Positions 51,817 to 62,747 of a stretch of 64,000 bases of DNA are shown here, in pieces. The stretch is taken from the NCBI GenBank assembly GCA_963580285.1, contig OY757010.1:215370204-215434203 (forward strand), given 5' to 3'. Position 1 is the first letter of the stretch; each line of letters starts with the position of its first letter. Position numbers and translations under genes: made by a program. The notes beneath the pieces were generated by a model. The model was not told the DNA's origin, did not search any database, and saw only the letters and a program-made list of their open reading frames with translations. Source of the DNA: Lucinisca nassula (taxonomy: Eukaryota > Mollusca > Bivalvia > Lucinida > Lucinidae).

Positions 51817-53483
51817 AGTAGAAGTAAATCAACGATCAGGAATTGATACAATTAACTTACTCCATCCATAAAAGACACCAAAGGGAAAGAAATACAAACA
51901 TTAAGCGACCAGACCATAATGGAAACCTAAACAAAGGAAGGCCATATGGACAGTTACTTTCCCACAAAATGGCCATATGGCCATCCAAAATTAAAAGACA
52001 CAAGTGATACACACAGTAAGTAACAAACAACAACATAAATAAATCGCAACAGAAGAGCCGCCTTGGAACGGTCAGTGGAAGATTTCCACTGGGGGGCTTA
52101 AATCGATTTTACGTGGCCACAATCCTCGCCCTTACTTCCGTCGCGATTAAGACAAATAATTTGTTCAGTCCGCATGAAGGCCTCCTAACTCATCAGTGCA
52201 ACATCTCCGTGAACACAGAAATCAAAGAACCACAGAGGTGAGACAACGGTGAGGACTCGACAGCAAGAAACCACTGAAATGCTGGAGCAAAAGAAAACCA
52301 ACAGTTAGACTCCGAGGAGCCCGACCAGAGACAGAGCATCAGGCGCCAACCAACATTATCTCTTTAATTTTCAATAAGCCTTTACGTTGGAGCCGTCATA
52401 GAATCTGAGGCCTGACCCACCGGCGTGCAATTAAAGAGGGAAGCAAAGTTGCCAACCGTGATTGGGTTAACTACCATGCATGCAGTCTGTCGTATAATAT
52501 CCATGTTGTACCCAATCTTTTTATATCGAAGAATGATTTTACGAAATTGGGTGCTGAAGTCATTGCGGTTATATATTTTTCTGAATTTATATACTAAGTC
52601 ACCATAAAATTCGGGTTCCGATAGACCTTGTTGCAGAAGAGATTTAAGTCCAATATTGAATTTTGAAATTAAATCAGAATGGCGTCTATAAAATTTTGAA
52701 AAGGCTTTGCGTAGTTTATGGTACCGATAACCCTGATTAAGGAGTTTAGCCGTTAATAATTTATTACGAGTGTTGAAGTCAGTTACATGACTACACACTC
52801 TAGCAAATCGAATTAATTGCGAAATATAAACGCCATAGGATGGCGCACGAGGAACATCACCATCCAAAAAAGGAAAATTTACAATCTCAAAATCAAAGTC
52901 ATCGCGTTTATCATAAATTTTGCACGAAACAAATCCATCTACAATAGATAGATGTAAATCCAAAAACGGGGCCTCGGTATCAGAAGAATTTGCTTTATTT
53001 AACTGAAGTTCTAGGGGGTAAATCTGACTGATCAAACCATCAAAATAGGTATTATCAATATTTAATAAATCATCTAAATATCTAGAAGTAGAGCTAAAAG
53101 CTTCAATAATTTCAGATTGGTTATCAATGGAAAGCGACAAAATGAAGTCTCTTTCATAACAATACAAGAACAGATCAGCCACAAGAGGTGCGCAATTAGT
53201 ACCCATCGGAATACCCACAATTTGTCTAAATAACTTAGTACCGAATCTAATATAAATATTGTCAAGTAGAAAGGTGAGGGCATCACACACTTTCTGACAT
53301 GACCAAAGTGTATAATTCTTATGCTCTTTAGAAGTGAAAAATGCATTTCTGACATTACATGCAAGATAGAGAGAATCTTCTCTGTGAAAAGCCCATTCAA
53401 TTAAATCATTAAGCTTTTCTTTTATAAGATTATGAGGAAGTGTAGTGTAAAGAGTGGAAAAATCGTAGGTAGACAGACTAGAA
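51817..53483 (-). mobile_element. Penelope-like element, copy 1, 5'-truncated
   Basis: Inserted in LINE copy 2 (uninterrupted CAGACAAGTCCCGCG in copy 1). The 3' tail at the left end is AGTAGAAGTAAATCAACG, followed by a non-coding 3' region of about 550 bases including CCACTGGGGGGCTTAAATC. The coding part occupies 52382-53483. The upstream half of the element is missing. Confidence 0.75.
52382..53483 (-). CDS. Penelope-like reverse transcriptase, 5'-truncated, open
   Basis: About 366 residues open from the junction to a TAA at 52382. Reading from 53483: SSLSTYDFSTLYTTLPHNLI (RT motif with the D..SLYT.IPH pattern of Penelope-like enzymes), GIPMGTNCAPLVADLFL, RYLDDLL (catalytic YxDD-type box), APFLDLHLSI, KIYDKRDDFDFEIVNFPFLD, APSYGVYISQLIRFARVC, then RKAFSKFYRRHSDLISKF and a C-terminal part to CTPVGQASDS. 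No GIY-YIG endonuclease is visible after the RT, so it is either an endonuclease-lacking type or a divergent one. The N-terminal part can be seen in the copy at 61129-62747. There is no start codon at the true N-terminus, so it is not functional by itself. Confidence 0.75.
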
Positions 53484-55825
53484 GTCCCGCGTAAAGTTTT
53501 TCTCTACAAACGTGCGGATATGAATGGTCTGCGAGACCATATGGCGCGATTTAAGGATTCGTTCCTTTCCTCTGACCTCTCACACATGTCAGTTAATGAC
53601 CTGTGGGTCAGTTTTGAGTCCGAATTAACCACGGCAATGGAAAGGTTTATACCAACTAAAATGACCAAAACAAAATATAGGGCACCATGGATCGATAACA
53701 CGATCAAGCATCTCATAAGAAGACGGAATAGAATGTATTTTCGTGCTCGCAAGTCTAGCAGCCCTGACCATAAGAACCATTACAAACGGTTCAGAGCACA
53801 TGTGCAAAAGGTTATAAGAGATGCATATTGGAAGCATGTTTCCAGCATCTTTACCTTTGAAGATGACAATATAGATCCCGATAGTCCCCAAAAGAATGGT
53901 AAAGTTAAAAAGTTTTGGTCATTCGTAAAGTCCCTGAAAAAGGATGCGTTTGGGATCACTTCGCTAAGGGAAAATGGAATTCTAAAATCAGATGCGCGCG
54001 ATAAGGCTAATATTTGCAATAAACAGTTTCAATCAGCATTTACGCGTGAAACTGATGGTGAGCTACCATCTAAAGGTGAAAGTCCGTTCCCCTCTATGGG
54101 GGACATAACAGTTGACCCCAATGGGGTCGCTAAACTGTTAGGTAAGCTCAAGATACATAAGGCATCTGGGCCTGATGACCTGAATGCCAGGGTACTTAAG
54201 GAATGTAGTGCTGAAATATCTCCTGTGTTGGCCTTTATCTTCAATCAATCACCTGCCCAGGGCACTGTACCAGATGACTGGCGACAAGCAAATGTAACCC
54301 CGGTCTATAAAAAAGGGGAAAAATATGATGCAGCAAATTATAGACCAGTGTCGCTAACATGCATCTGTTGCAAAACCCTGGAGCATATATTAGCAAGCAA
54401 CATCAACAAACACTTAGCCTTTGAGAGCATTCTTGCTGACTGTCAACATGGTTTCCGGAGTCAAAGGTCTTGCGAAACGCAGCTTGTTAAATTTTACCAC
54501 GACATTGTGAGCAATCTGGATGGGGCCATAAATCGTGGCCACAAACAGACTGACTTGATCATCATGGACTTTGCTAAGGCCTTTGACAAGGTACCTCACA
54601 GAAGGCTATTACATAAACTGGAGTACTATGGGATAAGAGGATCCACGCATAGGTGGATTAGCTCATGGCTCTCTGGGCGCTCTCAACAAGTTGTACTTGA
54701 TGGCCAAGCGTCTGATCCAGTCCCTGTTTTATCTTGAGTCCCCAAGGTTCGGTCCTTGGACCGGTCCTTTTCTTGGTTTTCATTAATGATCTCCCCGATA
54801 ATATCAGGTCATCGGTCCGTTTGTTTGCTGATGATTGTGTCCTGTATAGGAACATATATTCTCCTTCTGACTGTCTTATTTTACAAGATGACCTGGATCA
54901 ACTTGCACAGTGGGAGGCCGATTTGCAAATGAAGTTCAATGTGGCCAAATGTCACTCAATGAGAGTGTCACGACACCCTCCGGACAAGCAAATTAAGTTT
55001 GACTATACTCTTCACCAGCAAGTTTTGGAGCATGTTCAATCCGCCAAATATCTTAGTATCACCATCACTGACGATCTTGATTGGGGTCAACATATTTCAG
55101 AGATTACATCTAAAGCAACTAGGACTTTGGGATTCCTTAGACGGAACTTGGCTTTTGCACCTAGGCAGACAAAGGATGTTGCATATAAAACATTGGTTCG
55201 CCCTCAACTCGAATATGCATCACCCATTTGGCACCCCTATGTTAAAACTCAGACTCAGCAGGTGGAGAAGGTGCAGAGGACAGCTGCTCGATGGACCTGT
55301 AGGCGATGGCGAAATAGAAGTAGCGTCGGTGACATGCTTAATGAGCTAGAGTGGCCGTCCCTGGAGGCCCGTCGTGAGCAGTCCTCTTTAACCTTCTTCT
55401 ACAAGATACACTCTGATTCAGTGTCTATTGATAAAGATAGGTACTTGACCCCTGTAACACTGTCGACCCAAACAAGGGCATCAAAATTAAACGACTCACA
55501 ATATCGTAGATACCAGTCCTATAGTGATGCCCTGAAGAACTCGTTTTTTCCTAGAACTATTCCCCAATGGAATAGTCTTCCCGCCTCTGCGGTGAATGCC
55601 AAGTCCGCAGAAGAGTTCAAAGCCCGCACAGTGTAAGATTGGGTCTCAGAGGTATGCGTTTTAGGATACCTCTGTTATGCAGATTGTAAATAGTTTTAAG
55701 GACGCATCCAGTGCCTCTCTTTCTTTCTTTTTTTTTTTTTCCCCAGCTAAATTCTAAATTTAGCCACCCAATCAACTGAGGTAATGGCCAGATATGACCG
55801 ACTCAGTATAAGAAGATAGATAGAA

Positions 55826-57433
55826 ATTACTGAGTCGGTCATATTTGGCCATTACCTCAGTTGGGTGGGTGGCTAAATTTAGAATTTAGCACAAAAAATC
55901 ATCTTTGGATGAGTCCTTAAAACTATTTACAATCCAAGCACAGAGGCATCCTAAAACGCATACCTCTGAGTCTCAATCTTATACTGTGCGGGCTTTGAAC
56001 TCCTCTGCAGTCTTGGCATTCACCGCAGAAGATGGAAGACTATTCCACTGAGGAATAGTTCTAGGAAAGAAAGAGTTTTTCAGGGCATCACTATAGGACT
56101 GGTACCTACGATACTGTGAGTTATTTGCTCTTGATGCCCTTGTCCGTGTTGACACTGTTGCAGGGGTCAAATACCTATCCTTGTTAATTGATACTGTACC
56201 AGAATGTATCTTGTAGGAGAAGGTTAAGGAGGACTGCTCACGACGGGTCTCCAGGGATGGTCACTCTAGTTCATCAAGCATGTCACCGACGCTACTTCTA
56301 TTTCGCTATCGTCTGCAGGTCCATCGAGCAGCTGTCCTCTGCACCTTCTCCACCTGCTGAATCTGAGTTTTAACATATGGATGCCAAATGGGTGATGCAT
56401 ATTCAAGCTGAGGGCGAACCAATGTTTTATATGCAACATCCTTTGTCTGTCGAGGTGCAAAAGCCAAATTACCTCTAAGGAATCCTAAGGTCCTAGTTGC
56501 TTTAGATGTTATTTCAGAGATATGTTGACCCGAATCGAGATCGTCAGTGATGGTGATACCAAGATATTTGGCGGAATGAACTTGCTCCAAAGTTTGCTGG
56601 TGTAGTGTGTAATCATGCTAAATTTGCTTGTCCTGAAGGTGCCGTGACACCCTCATGGAATGGCATTTGGCTACATTGAACTCCATCTGCCAATCTGCTT
56701 CCCATTGTGCAAGTCGATCCAGGTCATCTTGTAAAATGCGATAGTCAGAAGAAGAATATATGTCCCTATACAGGACACAATCATCAGCAAACAAACGGAC
56801 AGATGACCTGATGTTATCACGGAGATCATTGATGAATATCAAAAAGAGGACCGGTCCAAGGAACGAACCTTGTGGGACACCAGATAGAACAGGGACTGGA
56901 TCAGACGCTTGGCCGTCAAGTACAACTTGTTGAGAGCGCCCAGAGAGCCATGAGCTAATCCAATTATGTGTGGATCTGTGAGGTACCTTGCCAAAGGCCT
57001 TGGCGAAATCCATGATGATCAAGTCAGTCTGTTTGTGGCCACGATTTATGGCCCCATCCAGATTACTCACAATGTCAAGGAAGAATTGAACTAGTTGAGT
57101 TTCGCAAGACCTTTGACTTCGGAAGCCATGTTGACAGTCAGCAAGAATGCTCTCAAAGGCTAAGTGTTTGTTAATGCTGCTGACTAATATATGCTCCAGG
57201 GTTTTGCAACAGATGCATGTTAGCGACACTGGTCTATAATTTGCTGCATCATATTTTTCACCTTTTTTATAGACCGGGGTTATATTGGCTTGTCGCCAAT
57301 CATCTGGTACAGTGCCCTGGGCAAGTGATTCATTGAAAATAAAGGCCAGCACAGGAGAAATTTCACCACTACATTCCTTAAGGACCCTGGCATTCAGGTC
57401 ATCTGGCCCAGATGCCTTATGTATTTTGAGCTT
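55826..57433 (-). mobile_element. 2A/PHD LINE, copy 3, 5'-truncated, opposite strand
   Basis: 3' end faces the 3' end of copy 2 (GACCGACTCAGTAAT on the minus strand meets the GATA tail). It covers the RT from LKIHKASGPDD to the 3' UTR. The 5' limit is at the AAGCTCAAAATAC word, after which sequence is unrelated. Confidence 0.85.
55979..57433 (-). pseudogene. LINE reverse transcriptase, copy 3, degenerate
   Basis: LKIHKASGPDDLNARVLKEC, NYRPVSLTCICCKTLEHILV and FADDCVLY are present. Damage: in motif A the Asp after MDFAKAF is Gly, and about 15 residues (RLLHKLEYYGIRG region) are missing before STHNWISSWLSG; a TAG follows LQDKQI near 56618; a TAG replaces Trp in CRRWRNRS near 56306. The C-terminus ends AEEFKARTV at 55979. 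SGVPQGS has S to F after the second Gly (SGVPQGSFLGP). Confidence 0.8.
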
Positions 57434-57881
57434 GATTGCATTAAAAATATGCATGTTTCTGCTTTAACCAATCAAATCGCGAATCAGAATTCAATGCAGG
57501 GCGAAAACATGGCCGCTGTATCCGACAACTGATTAAAGAGATAGAATTGTTAAAATCATCAAATGCAGCATATATGTGCTACAGACACAAACTTTTTAAA
57601 AGGCGGAGAAAAATTGACTATTTTTACCTAGCCAGACCATATTTGCGTGTGTGAACACATTACATTCGATAGGAAAAGCGAGCAGAACTAATTTCACAAG
57701 CCAAAAAGTGTCCGTCCTGTCGATTTCTTTCAGAAATTGTAAAACAAGATTAAAAAACAACAACTTCAAGCTCCATGTTTTCCGGAAACAAATTTTGGAT
57801 TTTTTTTTTTGAATTTATAACTGGATGAGTCCTTTAACTTTTTCTACTTAACTTTGTTTAAATATTTAGTAACTTGTTAAT
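57434..57881. other. Spacer between LINE copies 3 and 4
   Basis: Unique-looking AT-rich DNA with a T run near 57800. No gene, repeat or RNA recognised. Confidence 0.4.
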
Positions 57882-57970
57882 TTTGCAGCATTAGTTAGGG
57901 TTTTACTACTTTTCATATTTTTCACATCCCGGATGGATAATTTGGCGTTGGTTTTCCTTTTGCACCGAAA

Positions 57971-58477
57971 GGAAGGCCCCGTTCATGGAGAATATTGTTG
58001 TAGCTAAAGAGGGTGTAATCAAACTTCTGAAAGGCCTGAACCCTTCTAAAGCATTAGGACCTGATGAATTGCATCCCGGAGTCCTAAAGGAACTTGCAGT
58101 TGAATTAGGTCCGGTCTTCGCACACCTCTTTCAACAATCACTTGATTCGGGTGAAATTCCCAAGGATGGTCTTTAGCAAATATATGCCCATTGTACAAGA
58201 AAGGTGATCGAACTTTTGCTGGAAATTATCGCCTGTATCACTCACATGTGTACCAAAAATCGGCGCTAGGACTGACATCTACAAATTTAGCTTCATCCCT
58301 ATGACAATCTCAGATTGGGACGAGCTCCCCTCTTCTCTCTTGATGTCTGCAGAAGGTGCAGATGACTCCATCTCTAGATTCACCACCCTTGTGAAATCTA
58401 GGCACTAGTTCTGTTGGTCGAAGGTCCTGGTGAAGGATTGTCTAAGGACGTATCACCAATAAACAATTCTGATTCTG
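57971..58477 (+). mobile_element. CR1-like LINE fragment with internal deletion, inserted in LINE copy 4
   Basis: Reads VVAKEGVIKLLKGLNPSKAL, GPDELHPGVLKELAVELGPV (RT entry region), then a stop and frame loss. Near 58256 it jumps to a protein end, RTDIYKFSFIPMTISDWDEL, ending KSRH. The middle of the RT is absent. Target duplication ACCGAAA at 57964-57970 and 58478-58484 proves insertion into the 5' region of copy 4. It is a different LINE family from its host. Confidence 0.85.
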
Positions 58478-58645
58478 ACCGAAATGTAACTAGTTCCAGT
58501 TTCGCGGCGGAGTGACATTTAATGTAAACAGTGAAGTTTACATGTGATTTTTGGTTGATATTGCCCAACAGAGGAGACTTTCCCAGACACCACATGATAC
58601 TTATTGCCCGTTAGAAACCATACAGTCACCAGACAACCAATAATA

Positions 58646-59378
58646 ATGAGTCATTTTGCATTTGGCCTCTTATTTGGAGTATGTTGCTTGTTGCTGGCAA
58701 CAAAACTTGCATTTCTTCTCATTTGCAGTGGACAGGATCTACAGGAAATCCCTGTTAACCTCTTCCCATGTTATGCGGACACACGTGATACAACAGCAAA
58801 CGACCGGAACTTTGCATTTCATTTGTCCCATGTTTGCACAGTATGGATCTTAAAACAATCTCTAAGAATGAAGGGGTTTCCTGGTTCAAATAAACTTTTC
58901 TACCTGTATATATTTACAGTTGTTATAGGTAATGCTTGGGGCATTGAATCAAATCCCGGTCCAAAACTCCCGAAATGACAGTTCACACTTCCCTTGTGGA
59001 CTCTGTCAAAAAGTGTTGGTTGGGAAGACCGGGGACTTTGCTACGACACTTTCAATTTCTGGTATCACATAGGATGTCAAGACATGTCATCAACTACGTA
59101 TAGTTTTTATAACAGATCATTGAACGAAAACGTAGCATGGGAGTGTATGAAATGTGGAATGCCATACTTTTCTGCATCTCTGTTTGACACCTCATCTTCT
59201 ATAGATACCTTCAATCACTTTGATCCTTTATCTACCATATCCGAGCCTGATAGTCCGATACCAGACAAAATTGGCCCACCCACGACAGCTTCATCGCCGA
59301 TGCAGCTGTCCGACGAAGCTGATCATGAATTGTCAGTCAATAAAGAATAAAAGGGCTGAACCTTATAGCATTATCGAT
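58646..59378 (+). pseudogene. LINE polyprotein N-terminus, copy 4
   Basis: ATG 58646, MSHFAFGLLFGVCC, hydrophobic start, 2A-like GIESNPGP, then a one-base gain and later a one-base loss around 58965-59010 that shift the frame across the first PHD cysteines. The finger has lost ligands (CCDTCN is CYDTFN). About 47 bases are missing after SDEA compared with copy 1, then NCQSIKNKRAE follows before the Penelope-like insertion. Confidence 0.8.
58940..58963 (+). other. 2A-like motif, copy 4 (GIESNPGP)
   Basis: Same position as in copies 1 and 2, with Gly in place of Asp and Ile for Val. Confidence 0.6.
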
Positions 59379-61128
59379 ATAGAAGTAAATCAAAGATCAG
59401 GAATCGATATAATTAACTAACTCCACCCATCAAAGACACCAAAGGGAAAGAAACACAAACATGAAGCGACCAGACCATAATGGAAACCTAAACAAAGGAT
59501 GGCCAGTTACTTTCCCACAAAGTGGCCAAATGGCCATCCAAAATAAAAAGACACAAGTTATGCACACAGAAAGTAGTAACAAACAACAGCATAAATAAAT
59601 AAACCACCACAGAAGAACCGCCTTGGAACGGTCAGTGGAAAGAATTCCACTGGGGGGGGGGGGGGGGGGGGGGGGCTAAATCGATTTTACATGGTCATAA
59701 TCCTCGCCCTCAACTCTGTCGCGGTATACACTAATTATGTTTAGTCCATATGAAGGCTTCCTAACTCATCAGTGTAACATCGCCGAGAACAGACAAATAA
59801 AAAAACTACAGAGATGAAACAAGATTGAGGACTCGACAGCATACAACACCAGAATTGCTGGAGCAAAAGAAAACCAACAGTTAGACCTCGAGGGGCTCGA
59901 CCAAAGACGGAGCATCAGGCGCTAACCAACATAAAGAATACTAAAATAAAATTCCATTTATGTTTTTACACTGGAACCGTCATATAATCTTAAGCCCGAC
60001 CCACCGGTGTGCAATCAAAGAGGGAAGCAAAGTTGCCAACCGTGATTGGGTTAACCACCATGCATGCAGTCTGTTTTATAATATTGATGTTGTACCCAAT
60101 CTTTATATATCGACGAACGATTTTACGAAATTGGGTACTAAAGTCATTACAGGCATGTATTTTTCTAAAGTTATATACTAAGTCACCATAGAATTCGGGT
60201 TCCGATAGGCCTTATAGCAGAAGTGTTTTAAGTCCAACATTGAATTTTGAAACAAAATCAGAATGACGTCTAAAAAACTTAGAAAAGGCTTTACGTAGTT
60301 TATGATACAGATACCCCTGATTAAGAAGTTTAGCGGTTAATAATTTAAATTACGAGTGTTGAAGTCGGATACATGACTTGACACTCTAGCGAATCGAATT
60401 AACTGCGAAATATATACCCCGTACGATGTCGCACGAGGAACATCACCATCCAAAAAAGGGAAAATTTACAATCGCGAAATCAAAATCATCACGTTTATCA
60501 TAAATTTTGCAAGAAACAAATCCATCTAAAATAGATAAATGTAAATCCAAAAAGGGGGCCTCGGTATCAGAGGAATTTGCCCTGTTTAACTGAAGTTCTA
60601 GGGTATAAATCTGACTGATCAAACATCAAAGTAAGTATTGTCAATATTTAATAAATCCTCTTAATATCTAGAAGTAGAACTAAAAGCTTCAATTATTTCA
60701 GATTGCTTATCAATGGAAAGCGACAACATGAAGTCTCTTTCATAACAATACAAGAACAGATCAGCCACAAGAGGTGCGCAATTCGTACCCATCGGATTAC
60801 CCACAATTTGTCTAAATAACTTAGTACCGGATCTAATATAAATATTGTCAAGTAGAAAGGTGAGGGCATCACACACTTTCTGACATGACCAAAGTGTATA
60901 ATTCTTATGCTCTTTAGAGGTGAAAAATGCATTTCTGACATTACACGCAAGATAGAGAGAATCTTCTCTGTGAAAAGTCCTTTCAACTAAATCATTAAGC
61001 TTTTCTTTTATAAGATTATGAGGAAGTGTAGTGTAAAGAGTGGAAAAATCGTAAGTAGACAGACTTGAAGCACGAAAACGTCTGGATTTTTAATTTATTT
61101 TAAACCTCATTCGAATTTTTTATAGACC
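59379..61128 (-). pseudogene. Penelope-like element, copy 2, frameshifted
   Basis: Same tail, 3' region and RT as the copy at 51817. RT pieces are WSIKNSNEV (61126), CDALTFLLDNIYIRSGTKLF, GNPMGTNCAPLVADLFLYCY (Ile to Asn in the GIPMG box), ERDFMLSLSIDKQSEIIEAF, ending near ILRNWV..SP around 60180. Several single-base indels (for example near 60344, 60466, 60630 and 60660) break the frame. Its 5' limit abuts the 3' tail of the next copy, a head-to-tail arrangement common in Penelope-like elements. Confidence 0.75.
59652..59675 (+). repeat. Expanded G tract in Penelope-like copy 2
   Basis: Twenty-four consecutive G, where the copies at 51817 and 61129 have six at the same place (CCACTGGGGGGCTTAAAT). 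Could form a G-quadruplex; could also be an assembly or sequencing artefact. Confidence 0.8.
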
Positions 61129-62747
61129 AAGTAGAAGTAAAACAAAGATCAGGAATCGATACAATTAACTTACTCCACCCATCAAAGACACCAAAGGGAA
61201 AGAAACACAAACATGAAGCGACCAGACCATAATTGAAATCTAAACACAGGAAGGCCATAAGGACAGTTACTTTCCCACAAAATGGCCAAATGGCCATCCA
61301 AAATACAAAGACACTAGTGATACACACTGTAAGTAACAAACAACAACATAAATAAACCGCCACAGAAGAACCGCCTTGGAACGTTCAGTGGAAAGAATTC
61401 CACTGGGGGGCTTAAATTGATTTTACATGGCCATAATCCTCGCCCTTACCTCTGTCGCGTTATACACTAATTTTGTTTAGTCCGCATAAAGGCTTCCTAA
61501 CTCATCAGTGTAGCATCTCCGAGAACATACAAATAAAAAAACTACAGAGATGAAACAAGGTTGAGGACTCTACAACATACAACAACAGAATAGCTGGAGC
61601 AAAAGAAAACCAACAGTTAGACTCCGAGGGGCTCGACCATAGACGGAGCATCCGGCGCCAACCACCATAAAGAATACTAAAATAAAATAAAATTCCATTT
61701 ATGTTTTTACGCTCGAACCGTCATATAATCTTAAGCCCGACCCACCGGTGTGCAATCAAAGAGGGAAGCAAAGTTGCCAACCGTGATTAGGTTAACCACC
61801 ATGCATGCAGTCTGTTTTATAACATTTATGTTGTACCCAATCTTTATATATCGACGAACGATTTTACGAAATTGGGTACTAAAGTCATTACAGGCATGTA
61901 TTTTTCTAAATTCATAAACTAAGTCACCATAGAATTCGGGTTCCGATAGGCCATGTTGCAGAAGTGTTTTAAGTCCAACATTGAATTTTGAAACCAAACC
62001 AGAATGACGTCTATAAAACTTAGAAAAGGATTTACGTAGTTTATTTCTTCCTGATCTTTCGAATACTTTATCACAATATTTAATCACATGCGTTTTAATA
62101 GCAGTAAGACAGGAAGTTAATAATTTACAAAAATTCAGTGGTATTGCAAGAGCTAGAATTTGCAAGAAACCGTGCTTTGCAAGGTCTTTTATGAAGGTTT
62201 GGCAACCAGTATAGCGTAGGAAGCTTGTCTTGGCCTTCTGTAACACACAAAGCAAACTTGGTGGCTGAATGACAAATATGTTCAACTGCTATAGCTCTCT
62301 CTTCAGCTAAAGGCTGAAGTTCATAGGCCATAGTACCACCAAGTTCCTGCTTAAGCGTGTTAACATAGTGGACCCGCCACACAACGACGACGTTATTAGC
62401 GGCCATGTCTGCAGGGGCCAAAACAAACTTCTTATGAAATTCTTGAATACCTAGTTTAAGATGACGTAGGAGGTAATAAGTTAGTATTTTGAGAATAGAA
62501 AGAAATGCGTTTATTCACTAGTTTTAAAATGCTAAGTTTCCAATCCTTAAGGGTTTTATGCTCAACATACTCTCGCTTACACCATCGATTACCGAATTGA
62601 TTCAAGGCAGCAGCGATTTCATCTCTACATTTACTGAAATCAATTTTAGAAGGAAACCGATATTTCGGTCCTTTAGAAACTATATTCCTTATCCTAGAAG
62701 CAGGAATAATTTTCAAATTGCCAGTAATTACATGACCAGCAGCAGGA
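61129..62747 (-). pseudogene. Penelope-like element, copy 3, with N-terminal part and deleted RT core
   Basis: From the right: AAGHVITGNLKIIPASRIRN, IVSKGPKYRFPSKIDFSKCR (62740-62600), a linker, MAANNVVVVWRVHYVNTLKQ, then LPTLYWLPNLHKRPCKARFL, the PKLHK..R motif at the start of Penelope-type RTs. After KYCDKVFERSGRN (near 62050) it jumps to KLRKSFSKFYRRHSGLVSKF, so the GIPMG and RYLDD boxes are gone. A frame change near 62150 also occurs. The C-terminus ends CTPVGRA at 61731, followed by the usual 3' region and tail. Confidence 0.75.

Larger units (their letters stand above)
50410..55636 (+). pseudogene. LINE polyprotein, copy 2
   Basis: Same domain order as copy 1, from ATG 50410 to stop after AEEFKARTV at 55636, minus the inserted element. 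The first part is open to the insertion (ending KRIRQ at 51816). The second part, from 53484, is open through RT motif A (MDFAKAFDKVPH) to 54737. There a G-to-T change gives a TGA and a C is lost in the SGVPQGS motif; the rest (PQGSVLGPVLF, FADDC, FAPRQTKDVAYKTLV) continues in another frame. The PHD finger cysteines and the endonuclease signatures are intact, and unlike copies 1 and 4 its 2A motif keeps Asp. Confidence 0.85.
50215..55825 (+). mobile_element. 2A/PHD LINE, copy 2, split by a Penelope-like element
   Basis: Begins AATTTGGCTTGGAATTTTT directly after the GATA tail of copy 1, lacking the first about 55 bases of the 5' region. LINE sequence is 50215-51816 and 53484-55825; the gap holds a Penelope-like element. 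Very close to copy 1 base for base, so the two are either recent sister insertions or a tandem duplication. 3' end GACCGACTCAGTATAAGAAG plus GATA. Confidence 0.85.
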
